Below are positions 44,219-52,527 of a DNA stretch of 54,441 bases, piece by piece. The first letter of the stretch is position 1. The number at the start of each line of letters is the position of its first letter. The translations under genes were made by a program, and so were the position numbers. The notes below the pieces were generated by a model. That model worked only from the letters and a program-made list of their open reading frames with translations, had not been told where the DNA came from and ran no database searches. This DNA is from Cyanobacteria bacterium FACHB-471. GTDB taxonomy: Bacteria; Cyanobacteriota; Cyanobacteriia; Elainellales; Elainellaceae. The stretch spans positions 1 to 54,441 of the forward strand of contig JACJOC010000082.1 of NCBI GenBank assembly GCA_014695345.1, read 5' to 3'.

Positions 44219-46033
44219 TTAACTTGTTTCGACGGCTGATGAGGCGATCGCCTGAATCACAAGTGGCTCAAAAGGAGACTGGATCGTTGACCATTCTGAG
44301 ACAGTTTGAGAAAGCGGTGAGTAGATGCGGTAGCGATAACCCGACTGAAAAGGCGATCGCGCTAGATAGTTCCAGGTCTTGCTAGGCTGCTGAGGAGTAA
44401 AGGAAAGAACACTTATTTCTTCGGATGTTTCGGGGCGGTCTTCAGGCAGGAGAGCGATCGCAAATAGCGGCAAACTGTCATTGAAGATACAGTTAATCTT
44501 CACCTGGTGAGGACCATATTCCCGAAAAGAATACAGTCCTAGCTTCAAATTTTTTGCAGGAAAAGTTCCGAAATTAATGATTTGATTCGTTTGTAATGAG
44601 TGAGCCGAGATGTCAATCGTGGCATCCTGAGTTCCCTTGGAAAAAGCCAGTGCAACAGAAGGTTGTTGCTGACTTAACTCAAAGGTTCGTTGCAACGGGA
44701 TATCTGCCTCCTGCCAGTGACAAATACCCTTCAGAGTCGCCAATTTTAGCAGCGGTGTATCCGCTTCAAAAGTAAAGAATGCCAGCGGAAAATCACTCGG
44801 ATTGAGGTAAAGTAAATTTCCCTGACAGGATTTTTCTGTACCCTCCAATTTACGGATACCCTGTGAGTCACTCAGCAATGCATAGGGTGTTGCCGTATAT
44901 TTTGGAGGTTCAATAGGAGAAAGCCGGAAGAGGGCAGATGCAGTATCCTCTGGTGGTTTGAACTCAATCGTTTGCACGATCGCCTGTGGACGGAAGGGGC
45001 GAAAGGGAGCCGCTCGTAACGTCACCCCAACGGCTTCCACCCCCGGACGATTGCTGGGCAGGTTTGCCAGCAATGAGATAGGCAACATGCCACTCGGCAA
45101 TGCAGGCACAACAGTATTTCGCACCAGCGCATCCAAACCAAACTGCTGAACTGCTGCTCTGGCTGCTTCTAACGGATTTAGTTGGAGTACGACTGGACGC
45201 GCTGTCTGCAAAGGTTGAGCCAGATTCCACTCAGTGATGCCGTCTCCTACTTGCTCCGGTTTTGGGAGTTGCAAATAAGCATTTCCAAGCTGCTCTGGAG
45301 CGGGGACAAACTCACCAAAATGAGTTCTTATCCAGTCCGTCATGGTTTCTGCAAAGGTGACTTTATCCTGCACCTCCTCAACTATCTCTAGAGGTAACAG
45401 ATGCACTTCCTGACGAAAAAAATTCTCCAGATCCACTCTTGCAATTCGCCGCTCACTATCCTTTAGTGAGTTGAGTACCCGGAGCAACCGCGCTGGATTA
45501 AACCGTACCCGTAATGGTAACCGGGGTGCAACTCCCACCATTTCCATCTCTGCCCAGGCCGTCCACAGAAATGTTTCCTGCTGCAACGCATTCTTCAATA
45601 GCATCGCACTGTCAGAAGACAACCGCAGACTAAAGCGTACATTTCCTAATCCATTCCAGACCAGTGGCATAGGAGATTGGATATCGGCAGGAAAATCAAC
45701 GCCGTCTCCAATCGGTAACAGCCGCAGATAGCCCGTTGAAAAGACGGCAGGTTCTACCCTGCTTTCTGGGTAGCGATCGCGCAACGTTGCCAATGCAGCC
45801 TCCATCTCATATTGAGGTTGCAGTCGGAGGTTCAGCAATGCGTAAGGAGTGAGAGCAGGAGTCTCACCGCGTACCAGTTCCAGCAGAAAGTCAGGATATC
45901 CATCAGTCCGCAAAGCCACTTCCAGACTTCTAGGCAACACCGCAAAGCTGCCTGCATTTTCGTAGGGGTAATAGATGCAGTTGTCACTTGTGGTGAGAGG
46001 TTGGAAAAAGTCTGGAAGTCCTTGCAGTGACAT
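44219..46033 (-). CDS. array protein 2: divergent member of the six-protein set
   Basis: The protein has 604 residues. ATG 46033 lies one base after the stop codon of gene 1, so translation is probably coupled. The N-terminus has CIYYPYENAGSFAVLP then LRTDGYPDFLLELVRGE (residues 19-57), a degenerate array signature. The mid-block FSLRLSSDSAMLLKNALQQE, followed by AEMEMVGVAPRLPLRVRF (134-178), keeps the common pattern. Beyond ~300 the protein is beta-rich, but the YEDP repeats are not evident. No signal peptide or membrane helix is visible. Confidence 0.82.
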   Translation of the reverse strand: MSLQGLPDFFQPLTTSDNCIYYPYENAGSFAVLPRSLEVALRTDGYPDFLLELVRGETPALTPYALLNLRLQPQYEMEAALATLRDRYPESRVEPAVFSTGYLRLLPIGDGVDFPADIQSPMPLVWNGLGNVRFSLRLSSDSAMLLKNALQQETFLWTAWAEMEMVGVAPRLPLRVRFNPARLLRVLNSLKDSERRIARVDLENFFRQEVHLLPLEIVEEVQDKVTFAETMTDWIRTHFGEFVPAPEQLGNAYLQLPKPEQVGDGITEWNLAQPLQTARPVVLQLNPLEAARAAVQQFGLDALVRNTVVPALPSGMLPISLLANLPSNRPGVEAVGVTLRAAPFRPFRPQAIVQTIEFKPPEDTASALFRLSPIEPPKYTATPYALLSDSQGIRKLEGTEKSCQGNLLYLNPSDFPLAFFTFEADTPLLKLATLKGICHWQEADIPLQRTFELSQQQPSVALAFSKGTQDATIDISAHSLQTNQIINFGTFPAKNLKLGLYSFREYGPHQVKINCIFNDSLPLFAIALLPEDRPETSEEISVLSFTPQQPSKTWNYLARSPFQSGYRYRIYSPLSQTVSEWSTIQSPFEPLVIQAIASSAVETS

Positions 46034-46034
46034 C

Positions 46035-48647
46035 TCAACGCACCTCAGCAGGCAGGGTAGGCAGATCAGAATTGGTTAGAGAGAAGGGGTTTTCATTCTC
46101 CGTTTGCCAATAATCTGGTGGGTCTTGAATTTTACGACCATCTTTTAACAGCACAATGCGTTGAAACTCGTAAGTTCCTAAGTCCTCTTCCTTTAGGAAA
46201 AGGCTCTTGATCGGGGAGAGTAATGTTGTGGTTGCGGTGAGTTTGTCAACACCGGGAGCAAAGTCGTCATAGCTCAGCTTCAGAGTACTTCCGCGCTTGA
46301 AGACGAGGCTAATATCAGTGATGCGATCGCCAAACACAACTCGCCGCACATCTACTGTCAGCTTTTTCTTGAAAGTAGACGGACAATCAGGTCTTAGAAT
46401 CACGTTGAAGAGTGCATCGCGATCGGGAATCACTTTTACACCATTCAAGTTGAATAAAACATTACTAAGATTGATATCTGCACCAGGGTTTTGAGGAGTT
46501 ACGGTGAATGAAATCGTTTCTCCCGGTTTTAACTCCACCGGCAATGCTCGGCTAAAGCCACTCATCACTCCTTCAACCTGGGAATAACCCTCCTGAAAAA
46601 CACAGGACAAAGATTCAATTCGCAGTGGGCTTTCAATTGAGTTTCTAAGGGTAAAGGCTACCGTTTTATTGGCTGAATCTACGATTTTTGTGTAATCAAA
46701 AACCTCGCCGACCAGATCATCAACTTTAGGAATGAAGTTAATCCGTTCGGGCGCGTGCCCCTGAATATCGACCTGCACAAAGCCCTCAAAGATTTGTGTT
46801 GTGTGGCTAAACATCGCCTCATAGAGAGCCTGCGCCTCCTCAAAGGAAAGGCTGAGCGAATCGCTAAAGCCCGATCGCAATTCAACAGAAACGTGAGTAA
46901 ATTCTTGGAGCTGGGGGGTTGCATTTGCTTTAGGAAGTTTCAGAAACAGACGCGGCTTTTCTACTAGCAAAGGTTGAAATTCTAGCTGTCCTGAGATTCT
47001 AAATTTTTCTCTGAGGATGGGAGCTGCCGCAAGCAGTCGCGCTCGTTCTACATGAGGAAATGCCCAGTAATCAAAGGTTGCTCTCAATGTGGCAGGGTCA
47101 TCATTCACAGCCGCAAACCGCATCGACATCATTGGATGGTAAGGCGATTTTGGCTGCCGCATTAACTTGAAGCAATCAGGCAAAAAGTAAACAATTTCGC
47201 GGCGTACTGGGTCTTGATAGTAGCTTTGAGGTGTCCCATCCCAGGGAACTGTCCACCGTTGCAGGGTAAACGTTTGATTAGGACTTCCGGTGATGCCTTG
47301 GTAAATGTAGGGATAAATCGCTTGGGGAAAGACGAAAGGACGCGGTTCTACTCCACTCTCCAACACACGAGTAACTTCTCGAAACAGGGCTTCTCCAGCA
47401 GGAGGGGTGTCAGGAGGTGCGGGGGCGATCGCTGTAGGATTAACAGAATTTGATGCGTAAGTGATATTGTTGCGTCGGTCAACCAGTGTGATGTAAACCG
47501 AAGCAGGAGGCTGTTGCCCACGCGGTCTGGCAAACCACAGATCCTTCAAATTGCTGGGGCTTCCAAGGGCACAGAAGCCATACAAGGTTGCACCTCCCTC
47601 AGCATGAATGTTGACCCAGGTGCGCGAAGCATTGCGGTTGAGCCCACAGGGCGGCAGATCGGGAGATGCTGCAAATAGGTCAGCGGGGAAAGCGGCGTAG
47701 TTGTCTACACTCAGGCAATAGCGCGTCCACGGTTGTCCACCGGCTTCATAGTTCTCAATCCTTACCACGCGCAACTGAGGCATTGGGATCGTAAAACTGG
47801 CACCCGTGTTCGCAGCACTGTTGTTTGGGACTGTACCTGTTGAGTTGTTGACATATACCGGAATCCCAACTTTGACAGCCCGCCGCACCGTCAACACTGC
47901 ACCATATTCGGGTAAAGTTAGAACCTGAAATAATAGACCGAGTTCCGTTGAAGTGGTAATCTGCAAGTCTACCCGCACCATTCCTGAATCCAGTACAGGG
48001 GCAGAAAAAGCGAGTTCTTTTTGACCTCCGTTAGCATCTCCCGGAGTTAAGCGATGTTGCAAGACCACACTCAATTCATGGGCGAGTTCTTGATAATCTC
48101 GCGCTGCAATTTGCAGTGAAGGAGCAGGAAACTTTTCCAGGTAGACTGCTAGATTCCAGCCTGTTTGAGTTTGCGTCAGCACCATCTGTACCTGGCGGTT
48201 ACGCTCTGCGATCCGGTAGCGAGGCAGATAATATTTCTGTGCCGAATTTGTCGGAGACTCAAACACCGTTTCGTCACTCACGTCTGCGGTGAGACTGAGG
48301 GGAACAGTGATTTGGTTGCGGGGAGTACCCTCGGTCGGGGTGCGAATGTCAGCGATCGCCCTCCCTAAATCTGGATTAATCCACCGAATCTGTTCGGGAC
48401 GCATGTACAGAGAAGAGCCAATGCTGGCGATCGCTTCGGGTTGTCTCGCAACCACTGCATCTGCCAGGATTGAGCGATCAATTTGGGCAACTTGAGTCTC
48501 AGACACCACGGAGGCAGGGGCAGGTTGTGCCAGTTGAACCGCTGCAATTTGGCTGAGGACTACAGTATTTGAAGCAACATCTGAGGCGACTGTGTTTTGG
48601 ATAGACACATTAGAAACTGGCATTCTTCTAAACGCATTGTTGACCAT
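46035..48647 (-). CDS. array protein 1: LysM-like N-terminus, large beta-rich protein
   Basis: The protein has 870 residues; ATG 48647 has TGGAGAA upstream. The first ~55 residues are Ala/Val/Ser-rich. Residues ~60-115 (AIASIGSSLYMRPEQIRWIN, then NQITVPLS) weakly resemble a LysM repeat. KYYLPRYRIAERNRQVQMVL (~138-157) opens a domain like the N-terminal part of the other array proteins. In the C-terminal half, LSFEEAQALYEAMFSHTTQI followed by VQVDIQGHAPERINF repeats the mid-block pattern. The C-terminal ~150 residues contain VFKRGSTLKLSYDDFAPG and end in a KDG turn, like the tandem modules. It is the first gene of the operon, behind a 550-bp leader region. Confidence 0.82.
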   Translation of the reverse strand: MVNNAFRRMPVSNVSIQNTVASDVASNTVVLSQIAAVQLAQPAPASVVSETQVAQIDRSILADAVVARQPEAIASIGSSLYMRPEQIRWINPDLGRAIADIRTPTEGTPRNQITVPLSLTADVSDETVFESPTNSAQKYYLPRYRIAERNRQVQMVLTQTQTGWNLAVYLEKFPAPSLQIAARDYQELAHELSVVLQHRLTPGDANGGQKELAFSAPVLDSGMVRVDLQITTSTELGLLFQVLTLPEYGAVLTVRRAVKVGIPVYVNNSTGTVPNNSAANTGASFTIPMPQLRVVRIENYEAGGQPWTRYCLSVDNYAAFPADLFAASPDLPPCGLNRNASRTWVNIHAEGGATLYGFCALGSPSNLKDLWFARPRGQQPPASVYITLVDRRNNITYASNSVNPTAIAPAPPDTPPAGEALFREVTRVLESGVEPRPFVFPQAIYPYIYQGITGSPNQTFTLQRWTVPWDGTPQSYYQDPVRREIVYFLPDCFKLMRQPKSPYHPMMSMRFAAVNDDPATLRATFDYWAFPHVERARLLAAAPILREKFRISGQLEFQPLLVEKPRLFLKLPKANATPQLQEFTHVSVELRSGFSDSLSLSFEEAQALYEAMFSHTTQIFEGFVQVDIQGHAPERINFIPKVDDLVGEVFDYTKIVDSANKTVAFTLRNSIESPLRIESLSCVFQEGYSQVEGVMSGFSRALPVELKPGETISFTVTPQNPGADINLSNVLFNLNGVKVIPDRDALFNVILRPDCPSTFKKKLTVDVRRVVFGDRITDISLVFKRGSTLKLSYDDFAPGVDKLTATTTLLSPIKSLFLKEEDLGTYEFQRIVLLKDGRKIQDPPDYWQTENENPFSLTNSDLPTLPAEVR

Positions 48648-49197
48648 GAGTTCTCCATGTCGGGCAAAATCTAAATCGATAATCTCACCTCACTCCGCGC
48701 ACTAGCGAGGCGTTTGAGATCATGCGAATGTAAATCCGTCTAACAGATACAAAAGATAGAATCTAATTCCGCTAATACTACAAATTAAGTTAGACTTTTA
48801 GGATGAATTGAGTCACCATCTAAGATTCTCAATCTGGGGACAGCAGTGAGTTTTCTTGGCAATAAGGTAGAGCCCTTTCAGGGCAGCGATGTGAGTTGAA
48901 CATGTGGCGTTTGTTCTGTCTTATCCCATTCTCGTGAGTTAAACAGGCGATCGCAGTACCCCTGAGGGTACTTTTGGGTGTTGTGTTACAAAAAAAGTTG
49001 AATGATGTTGTCATTCAACTGCTTTCAAACTTCGTATAGGTCTTGCAACACAGCAAAAATTCTTGCCACAGAACTTAGATTATTTTGATTGGTAAATATT
49101 CTTGCGCATAAAAATCACCTGTAAGGGTACTGTCGGGGTGCAGTTATGTCGCTTACGATTAAACAAGTTTTGCCTAACCCTTCATTTGACCCATTTT
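48648..49197. promoter_or_regulatory. divergent spacer with two hairpins ahead of the array
   Basis: This spacer separates array gene 1 (minus) from the hydrolase gene (plus). GTTGAATGA-TGTTG-TCATTCAAC (48997-49019) is a perfect 9-bp stem. On the minus strand it is followed by TTTTTTTG, the form of an intrinsic terminator. Further along that strand, AGTACCC-CTGA-GGGTACT (48955-48972) is a perfect 7-bp stem. No minus-strand gene lies upstream, so the terminator could be an attenuator in the array leader. A small minus-strand frame at 48829-49014 overlaps both hairpins and looks non-coding. Confidence 0.6.
48990..49019 (-). terminator. intrinsic-terminator-like hairpin, possible attenuator
   Basis: Read on the minus strand, a perfect 9-bp stem with a 5-nt loop (49019-48997) is followed directly by seven T residues (48996-48990). 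The stem is A/T-rich, so its strength is moderate. It lies about 340 bp upstream of the array's first ATG. Confidence 0.55.
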
Positions 49198-50943
49198 ATG
49201 TCCCGCGAAGATAAGCCGCAGCGTGTTGGTATCTTAGTAGTTCATGGTATTGGTGAACAGTGTCAGTTTGAGCATCTTGAGGAAGTAGTCAGAAATATTG
49301 CCTCTGCTTTGCAAGCAGATAGCAAACAGGCAGATTCCAACATAGATAGTGTTCAAGTTAACATTAACATTAGCAAAGATGCACCTTACCGAGCCAATCA
49401 ACAGACATGGCGGGGTGAGGGAGCTGCGACGGCAATTATTGAAGTTGTAGACAAAAATGATCAGCAAACAAATCTAGAATTCAGGGAAGTTTGGTGGTCT
49501 GACTTGGATGAGCCAAACAGTTTCAAAACATTCAGGAGTTTTTGGGCTTGGGGTCTCTCTCTATGGACAAAACCTAGATATGACCAAAGAACTGATACTG
49601 AGTTCCCGGATAAGGAGGTGCCTCTGCATCCTGATAGGCGATTGCCTGGGCGCAGCTTTAATCAAGCAAAGGATCTTTTACCTGGAGAAGGTGAACCGAT
49701 TCAACTCGTCCATCGTGTCTATTTGCTCCTTGTGTCCTTTGTGGTGTTCTTACTTCTACCGTTCCTTTGGGTTTTAGGAAGAGTTTCGCGGAGTATTTTA
49801 GGACTGGAAATCAGACCTGATCTCCTAGTTGAGTACCTAGGTGATGTCAGGTTATACCAACAGGATGCAAGGGAAGGGAAAGGACCATTGGTCGATTTGG
49901 GGAAAGCCCCTCCTCGTTTTTCCATACGTCGGCGCTTTATCAAAGCTTTGGTCGAAATGAGTTTGGAGAAATACGAGCGTTGGTACATTTTGTCTCATAG
50001 CTTAGGTACTGTGGTTGCTTTCAATGGGCTGATGGAGATCGAAACAGCATTGCCTAGATACTTAGACCAAAAGTTGTGGAAAAGATGGTGCCGCAAGCAT
50101 CAGGGTCGGGTAAAAAGGCAACTCACAGAGGACGAAAAGAAAGTTCAGAAATACGTGCTTCCTCAACGCCCAAGCTGGCTTTCTCGTGATAATGATGATG
50201 TAATTAGTCGCAAAGAACTATTCCGCAACTTGAAAGGATTCATGACGTATGGCTCTCCTCTCAGCAAATTTGCTGTGCTCTGGCCATTAGTTGTTCCTCT
50301 CAACAAAGATGAATCAGTATTTAAAGAAGATTTTGAATGGATTAATGTTTTTGATCCAACTGATCCCGTTTCAGATTTCACTCGTTTCTTTGATAGCCAA
50401 CAAGGTAAAGAGTCGCCCTTGACTCCCAAAGAAGTCCCATACAAGGCAGAGCAAATTCATCTCCTAAGCCACGGGCAGTATTTGACTTACAATCCGAAAC
50501 GAAAGAACCCGTTAGTTTGTCAAGTTTCTGAATGGTTATTGAGCGGCGAAAAGTTTAAAAAACCACAAATTGAAAAAGATGGCTTTTCTTTCCATTTGGG
50601 CTGGCCTAATCCAAAAAGCGCTCATAGTGATAAAGACTCCCCTATTGTTTCTTTTTATTTTGGATTAGGTATTTTTATCTGGTTCCTGTTGGGAGTCATT
50701 ATTTCGTTCGCTTTAAGCTGGTTTATCCCCTCGCTCCTCACTCAAGTTCCTCAGCTTTTAGCACAGTTAGGTCTGAAATCTACCATTGTTGACGAAGCGT
50801 TGTTACAGATCAGTTCTTTTCTGTCTAACCCCCTCTGCTGGATTAAAATAGCTTTTTGTACTACCCTTAGTGTTGGATTAGTAGTTAGATGTTTTGGGCT
50901 TAATAAAAATCGAGGCATTTCACTCGAACCCAATAAGCCGTAG
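49198..50943 (+). CDS. membrane-anchored alpha/beta-hydrolase (lipase-like)
   Basis: The protein has 581 residues if it starts at ATG 49198 (MSREDKPQRVG); the frame is open further upstream. VGILVVHGIGEQ (~10-21) is the oxyanion-hole region of lipase-like hydrolases. YILSHSLGTVVAFNGLMEIE (~263-282) contains the nucleophile elbow SHSLG, with Ser as nucleophile. A hydrophobic segment (LLLVSFVVFLLLPFLWVLG, ~180-198) lies between them, and two more lie at the C-terminus (FGLGIFIWFLLGVIISFAL; IKIAFCTTLSVGLVV). The catalytic acid and histidine are not certain; LLSHGQYL (~420) is a candidate for His. Substrate unknown. It is divergent from the array and may share its control region. Confidence 0.82.
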   Translation: MSREDKPQRVGILVVHGIGEQCQFEHLEEVVRNIASALQADSKQADSNIDSVQVNINISKDAPYRANQQTWRGEGAATAIIEVVDKNDQQTNLEFREVWWSDLDEPNSFKTFRSFWAWGLSLWTKPRYDQRTDTEFPDKEVPLHPDRRLPGRSFNQAKDLLPGEGEPIQLVHRVYLLLVSFVVFLLLPFLWVLGRVSRSILGLEIRPDLLVEYLGDVRLYQQDAREGKGPLVDLGKAPPRFSIRRRFIKALVEMSLEKYERWYILSHSLGTVVAFNGLMEIETALPRYLDQKLWKRWCRKHQGRVKRQLTEDEKKVQKYVLPQRPSWLSRDNDDVISRKELFRNLKGFMTYGSPLSKFAVLWPLVVPLNKDESVFKEDFEWINVFDPTDPVSDFTRFFDSQQGKESPLTPKEVPYKAEQIHLLSHGQYLTYNPKRKNPLVCQVSEWLLSGEKFKKPQIEKDGFSFHLGWPNPKSAHSDKDSPIVSFYFGLGIFIWFLLGVIISFALSWFIPSLLTQVPQLLAQLGLKSTIVDEALLQISSFLSNPLCWIKIAFCTTLSVGLVVRCFGLNKNRGISLEPNKP

Positions 50944-51107
50944 CAACATAATTTAGTCCCAGATCCATACGGCGCTAGGGTTAGAGCTACTGAGCGTTGT
51001 GGGTGTACTCACGATCGATGCAATTACAGGACTAATTCTAAATTAGTTATCTGAGCGCAGTCTTGATGATTTTTCTCAGCGATTGCAAACTCCTACGAGT
51101 AAGTTGC

Positions 51108-51223
51108 CGATCGCAACACATTGAGAACGATGTGGAAACTTCTAATATGCAAATTTCCCCTGTAGGGGCACTGCAATGCCGTGCCCCTACGAAAATCATT
51201 CGTCAAATGTGCAACGCTGCCAG
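51108..51223. repeat. second copy of the ~110-bp element found at 4017-4127
   Basis: The copy shares GCCGTGCCCCTACGAAAATC and the following ATTCGTCAAATGTGCAAC with the fmdA-fmdB spacer; the left part (CATTGAGAACGATG versus AATTGAGAATGATG) is also alike. The two lie 47 kb apart and both are intergenic. No coding capacity is visible, as in MITEs. Confidence 0.75.
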
Positions 51224-51248
51224 TATTAATTAACATTTATCAAGAAGA

Positions 51249-51320
51249 TTGGCTTTGAGCAAAAAGCGAGATATGGAAGCCGCAAAAGCCTTCTTTGCTG
51301 AAGTTCATGCCTCTATCTAA
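51249..51320 (+). pseudogene. C-terminal scrap of an IS6-like transposase
   Basis: The frame reads LSKKRDMEAAKAFFAEVHAS and stops. The RDMEAAKxFF motif is typical of the DDE region of IS6/IS240-type transposases. Nothing else of the element is recognisable in the 530-bp spacer 50944-51472, which otherwise holds only the repeat at 51108-51223. Confidence 0.5.
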
Positions 51321-51472
51321 ACAGCGAGAACACTTGATTGAACGAGTGAATAAGTTGCAAGGGGTGTTTCCCAAGCCATCTAATAGAAGATAGGGAAGAA
51401 GTGTGATCTGACTCTAAAAAGCTATATTTGGCAAGTACTCGCAAGCGCGTATTGAGTGAAGTAATTGAGTAT

Positions 51473-52465
51473 TTACCTGGAAAGATTGGGAGCTACAACG
51501 TCGGGAAAACTCTCAAAATTACGGCGAACCCAATCCATACCGACTTCGTTGTTGAGTTTAATCTTCTGCGGAGTGTTTGGATAAAGCTTGCTCAGAATAT
51601 CAGCATCTTGATCAATCACCACCTGACCGAATTTGAGATAGGTACTACCAAACAGCCTAAAGGCAGGATGTTTTGCTTGTCCAAAAAGTAGGATGTAAGT
51701 CCGGGTGCGGTTTTCGGCTTCTGGAATAAAGAAGTGGCATTGGGCTGCTTTCCCTAATGGCATTTCACCGTGAAAGATAACGAGGGACGGAAAATGGTTC
51801 TCCAGGTGTGCCTTAATGTTGGTGGGTAGCAGAAGCAAATCTGGTTTTCTCAGTTTTTCTGTCAGCGTGTAGGGTGCCGTGGACATGTCATAAAATGCAT
51901 GGGAATGATACCCCTCGTCAATGAATTGGTGAAACTCAACATCCGTGATGCGGAATAAGTCTCGATGAGTGCCATTCTGGTGATTGTAGTCATGCATATT
52001 CAGCAGCATGGTCAGCAGATCGGTTTCAACGCTGCGATCGCCCGTATACCCGACAAAATAATATTGCTCTACAATCTCATCCAACACTTTGGGAATTGGA
52101 ATTTTTGGCTCATGCCCACCATATGACCAGATGAAATCGCCTTGAATCATAAGTTCTAACGGTTGCAACTGAGGCAATGTTTTTTTGCCTGAACCCGGTA
52201 GAACGGTACAACCAGCCGCATCAAAAGGTAGCGCATGAAACGGGCAGATGACAACGCTTTTACCGTCACTTTGCGTTTCACACCATCCCTCTGAGAGCAT
52301 GGCTCCCATGTGTGGGCAGGCATTTGGTAAAGCATGGACTTCTCCTGTCTCATCCTTCCACATCACATAGTCAACACCGTATAGAGAAACCTTGCGGGGC
52401 TGATTAACCTTCAGCATGGATTTGTGCGCCAACAGCCAGGGCGCACCGGGGAGCATTGAGCGCAT
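51473..52465 (-). CDS. Rieske [2Fe-2S] oxygenase
   Basis: The protein has 330 residues. I choose ATG 52465 because GGAGG lies five bases upstream; ATG 52477 is the alternative. The Rieske centre is ACPHMGAM and, about 20 residues on, ICPFHALPFD (CxH and CxxH). The mononuclear iron site is NMHDYNHQNGTHRD, with the His-x4-His pair. The C-terminal domain carries YPNTPQKIKLNNEVGMDWVR. It belongs to the Rieske-type ring-hydroxylating/demethylating oxygenases; the substrate is unknown. It is divergent from the TetR gene with 62 bp between them, so that regulator likely controls it. A truncated paralogue lies 0.8 kb away. Confidence 0.9.
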   Translation of the reverse strand: MRSMLPGAPWLLAHKSMLKVNQPRKVSLYGVDYVMWKDETGEVHALPNACPHMGAMLSEGWCETQSDGKSVVICPFHALPFDAAGCTVLPGSGKKTLPQLQPLELMIQGDFIWSYGGHEPKIPIPKVLDEIVEQYYFVGYTGDRSVETDLLTMLLNMHDYNHQNGTHRDLFRITDVEFHQFIDEGYHSHAFYDMSTAPYTLTEKLRKPDLLLLPTNIKAHLENHFPSLVIFHGEMPLGKAAQCHFFIPEAENRTRTYILLFGQAKHPAFRLFGSTYLKFGQVVIDQDADILSKLYPNTPQKIKLNNEVGMDWVRRNFESFPDVVAPNLSR

Positions 52466-52527
52466 AGCGTCCTCCATTGATAAAATTATGAAAAATCTGT
52501 CGCATTTCAATCTATGAACTTCAAAAT

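Noticed and set aside
34705-48647. Type VI secretion or contractile injection system
   Set aside because: LysM-like and OmpA-like parts suggested it, but no sheath, tube, VgrG spike, AAA+ ClpV or baseplate protein is recognisable in the array.
48829-49014. 61-residue minus-strand frame in the array leader
   Set aside because: It spans two perfect hairpins and a T-run and has no ribosome-binding site or protein-like character.
51428-51691. 87-residue plus-strand frame at the end of the Rieske gene
   Set aside because: It is mostly antisense to the conserved C-terminus of the Rieske oxygenase.
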